In this document: positions 62,010 to 64,000 of the stretch, in pieces
Layout of the letters: each line of letters starts with the position of its first letter
Numbering within the stretch: the first letter of the stretch is position 1
NCBI GenBank assembly: GCA_963664715.2
Contig: CAXXUY010000011.1
Coordinates: 124,001 to 188,000 of the forward strand
Reading direction: 5' to 3'
Origin: JAPOXR01 sp963664715
Lineage (GTDB): Bacteria > Pseudomonadota > Alphaproteobacteria > Rhodobacterales > Rhodobacteraceae
Length of the DNA: 64,000 nt
Translations under genes and position numbers: made by a program
Notes under the pieces: model-generated
The model's input: the letters and a program-made list of their open reading frames with translations, nothing else
Databases searched by the model: none
What the model was told of the DNA's origin: nothing

Positions 62010-63158
62010 ATGGAAATGGTCATTGATCCGGTCGAACTGACAGCAAGCCTCGTACGGTGTCCGTCAGTAACACCCGAGGAAGCCGGCGCAATCCAGTTTC
62101 TTGAAGGCCTCCTGGAAGCCGAGGGATTCGATTGCGTTCGAATCGAGCGCGGCGGAGTCTCGAACCTTTTCGCTCGCTGGGGACCACCGGACGCCAGGTC
62201 CGTATTCGGCTTCAATGGACATACCGATGTGGTTCCCCCGGGAAACCCTGACGAATGGAGGATGGATCCCTTCGCTGCAACGATCAGCGACGGGTTTCTC
62301 TGGGGACGAGGAGCAGCTGACATGAAGTCTGGCGTTGCCGCGTTCGTTGCAGCCTCGGTCGAATTTGCTCGCCGGTATCCTGACAGGGGGTCCCTGGTCT
62401 TGACGATCACCGGTGATGAAGAAGCCATTGCCCTTGATGGAACGGCAGCCATACTCGACTGGATGCAACAGAATGGTGAGCGCATGGACGCGTGCGTAGT
62501 CGGAGAACCGACCTGCCCCAGGGAATTCGGCGAATCAATGAAGATTGGAAGACGCGGCTCCTTGTCCGTCAAGATTCGAATCGAAGGTGTTCAGGGGCAT
62601 TCGGCCTACCCGGAGTTGGCGCGCAACCCGGTCACCGCGATGGTGCGCCTTGCCAACCGCCTGACATCCAGGCAACTCGACCAGGGCTCGGCCGACTTTG
62701 ACCCGTCAACCCTCTCCGTGACCTCAATCGATACCGGCAACCCTGCGAGCAACGTCATTCCTTCCAGTTGCGAAGCGACGGTAAACATCAGGTTCAATGA
62801 CTGCCATTGCGGCAGGTCACTTATAGACTGGCTGGAATCTGAAATCCGTTCGGTTGAGGAAAGCTGTAGCGTGAAGGCCGAACTCAGCCAGACATCGTTC
62901 GGAGAGTGGTTTGTTACCGCGCCGGGACGACTGACCGAACTGGTCGCACATTCCGTTCATGAGACGGTTGGCCGAATCCCTGAACTGTCCACCTCTGGCG
63001 GCACCTCGGATGCCCGGTTCATCAAGGAACATTGCCCGGTGGTTGAGTTCGGTCTCGTTGGCGAGTCCATCCACAAGGTCGATGAGCGCGCCCGAATCGC
63101 TGACATTCGGTCGCTGGCCGAGGTTTACTTCCGGATCCTCGATGGCTGGTTCGACTGA
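62010..63158 (+). CDS. dapE: Succinyl-diaminopimelate desuccinylase
   Basis: A 382-aa M20 di-zinc peptidase-type enzyme. Metal and catalytic residues are in GFNGHTDVVPPGN (His and Asp), GRGAADMKSG (Asp), LTITGDEEAIALDGT (Glu-Glu) and VGESIHKVDERA (late His). It frees succinate from N-succinyl-LL-diaminopimelate. It forms an operon with dapD (9-bp gap), and its last 17 bp overlap the next gene. Length fits the family. Confidence 0.95.
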   Translation: MEMVIDPVELTASLVRCPSVTPEEAGAIQFLEGLLEAEGFDCVRIERGGVSNLFARWGPPDARSVFGFNGHTDVVPPGNPDEWRMDPFAATISDGFLWGRGAADMKSGVAAFVAASVEFARRYPDRGSLVLTITGDEEAIALDGTAAILDWMQQNGERMDACVVGEPTCPREFGESMKIGRRGSLSVKIRIEGVQGHSAYPELARNPVTAMVRLANRLTSRQLDQGSADFDPSTLSVTSIDTGNPASNVIPSSCEATVNIRFNDCHCGRSLIDWLESEIRSVEESCSVKAELSQTSFGEWFVTAPGRLTELVAHSVHETVGRIPELSTSGGTSDARFIKEHCPVVEFGLVGESIHKVDERARIADIRSLAEVYFRILDGWFD

Positions 63159-63768
63159 CCGGGCGCGTACGGCCTGGCTCGTCATATTCGTAAAGGAACC
63201 CAGGCCGGGTCAAGTCAAGACCCGACTTGCCCGGGAAATGGGATTCGTGAGAGCCGCCCACTGGCACCGGCATCAATGCCTCGCGATCATACGTCGCCTG
63301 TCTACTGACCCGAGATGGCAGACATTACTTGCGGTCACCCCGGACATGGAGGGCCTGAACAGCCGCATATGGCCGGGCGACCTGCCGCGCGTTGGCCAGG
63401 GTGTTGGCAACCTTGGCGTCCGAATGGCACGAATCATGAGGGTACTTCCACCCGGGCCGGTCGTGATCATCGGTTCGGACATTCCCGGCGCAACGTCGTC
63501 CCGCGTGGGAATGGCATTCAAACTGCTTGGACGAAAGGATGCTGTATTCGGTCCTTCGCCTGACGGTGGATACTGGCTGGTTGGTCTCAAACGCATTCGG
63601 GCCGTTTCTGCCCGCATGTTCGAGGGCGTACGGTGGTCGTCAAAATCAACCCTTTCCGATTCCCTGGCGTCGCTTGATCTTGGAAGCATCGGGTTTGCCG
63701 ACACGCTGCAGGACGTCGACACTGTCCAGGATCTCAAGACCGCTGAATCGAAAGCGAGGCATCATTGA
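63142..63768 (+). CDS. DUF2064/TIGR04282-type glycosyltransferase family protein
   Basis: A 208-aa nucleotidyl/glycosyltransferase-fold protein. VIFVKEPRPGQVKTRLARE at the start and IIGSDIPGATS, then FGPSPDGGYWLVGLKR, are the signature of the TIGR04282 (DUF2064) family. The ATG at 63142 overlaps the dapE stop by 17 bp, so it is translated with dapE. The reaction it catalyses is not known. Confidence 0.85.
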   Translation: MAGSTDRARTAWLVIFVKEPRPGQVKTRLAREMGFVRAAHWHRHQCLAIIRRLSTDPRWQTLLAVTPDMEGLNSRIWPGDLPRVGQGVGNLGVRMARIMRVLPPGPVVIIGSDIPGATSSRVGMAFKLLGRKDAVFGPSPDGGYWLVGLKRIRAVSARMFEGVRWSSKSTLSDSLASLDLGSIGFADTLQDVDTVQDLKTAESKARHH

Positions 63769-63929
63769 TCGAACCTTCCGGCCAGGCTGTTCCAGCAAGC
63801 CCCTTGACCAAGGCAGGATTTGCCGTTCCATTTTGACCCGGTGCTTCCCGGTACCCAGTGATCCGTGGACCGGCCGCGGGACTGTCCGGCCCGATGACGG
63901 CCATGTGGCCCCATGCAACCGGCGTCAAT

Positions 63930-64000
63930 TCAACCGGTCACCTGCACAGCGAGACGGTGTACGGAGTTGTTGAGATAGCCCTTGGAATTCCACGCGACAT
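63930..64000 (-). CDS. C-terminal end of a gene running off the window
   Basis: Minus-strand reading from the edge gives VAWNSKGYLNNSVHRLAV then QVTG and a stop at 63930-63932. The pattern WNSKGYLNNSVHR resembles the C-terminal dimerisation domain of molybdopterin-dependent sulfite oxidase-like enzymes, but only 23 codons are visible, so this is a weak call. Confidence 0.3.
   Translation of the reverse strand, partial: VAWNSKGYLNNSVHRLAVQVTG

Overview
The window reads as chromosome of a GC-rich alphaproteobacterium, probably close to the Rhodospirillales. The evidence is gene order: rsfS-rlmH-gpmI-ctpA-rppH, hdaH-xseB, the petP/petR regulator pair divergent from ilvE, hslO with a CoA-type Nudix gene and cca nearby, dapD-dapE, and divergent mnmD and FAD-oxidase genes that represent the two halves of MnmC. 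No rRNA, tRNA or CRISPR array was recognised. Gene-free stretches of 300-970 bp are common and there are at least six broken mobile or toxin-antitoxin genes, so the genome looks littered with decaying accessory DNA.

Layout. 1-6036: a wrecked Tn3-family transposon (resolvase with two in-frame stops, N-terminal part of one transposase on + and C-terminal part of a transposase on -) enclosing an intact two-gene unit: an AAA/STAND-like NTPase of 411 aa and a second NTPase of 866 aa whose C-terminus is a TPR array encoded by five nearly identical 126-bp DNA repeats. 6474-9770: an aminotransferase, an antitoxin remnant, and an intact IS5-family (IS1031-like) element whose 3-bp target duplication is the stop codon of a zincin-like gene. 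10330-13076: an IclR regulator divergent from a TPP enzyme, with a promoter overlapped by an 18-bp palindrome. 13183-15854: an accessory islet with a DUF2971 fragment, an AAA ATPase plus RloB/TOPRIM-like gene pair, and an internally deleted IS1380 transposase. 16088-18774: xseB, histone-deacetylase-like gene, a Phd/VapC toxin-antitoxin pair, a broken resolvase.

18815-58742 is mostly core chromosome: petR-petP/ilvE, threonine dehydratase-like gene, a P450, ribosome and glycolysis genes, ctpA, rppH, smpB, dapA, lytic transglycosylase, mnmD/FAD oxidase, a second DHDPS-family gene, an aspartate-type aminotransferase, an ABC exporter, cca, hslO, MscS channel, a probable carnitine-degradation pair (BKACE and carnitine dehydrogenase), two mepA paralogues, rsmB, argG, msrA, yggT and an MFS transporter. 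58935-60585 holds another two-gene ATPase plus TOPRIM (DUF3226-like) unit on the minus strand. 61176-63768 is dapD-dapE plus a DUF2064-type gene; together with dapA they supply lysine/diaminopimelate steps.

The most interesting material is three separate two-gene NTPase modules with the look of antiphage systems: NTPase + TPR-NTPase (1707-5535), AAA + RloB-like (13812-15601) and AAA + DUF3226-like (58935-60585). The first is the least like anything I can name. Antiphage function is an inference in every case.
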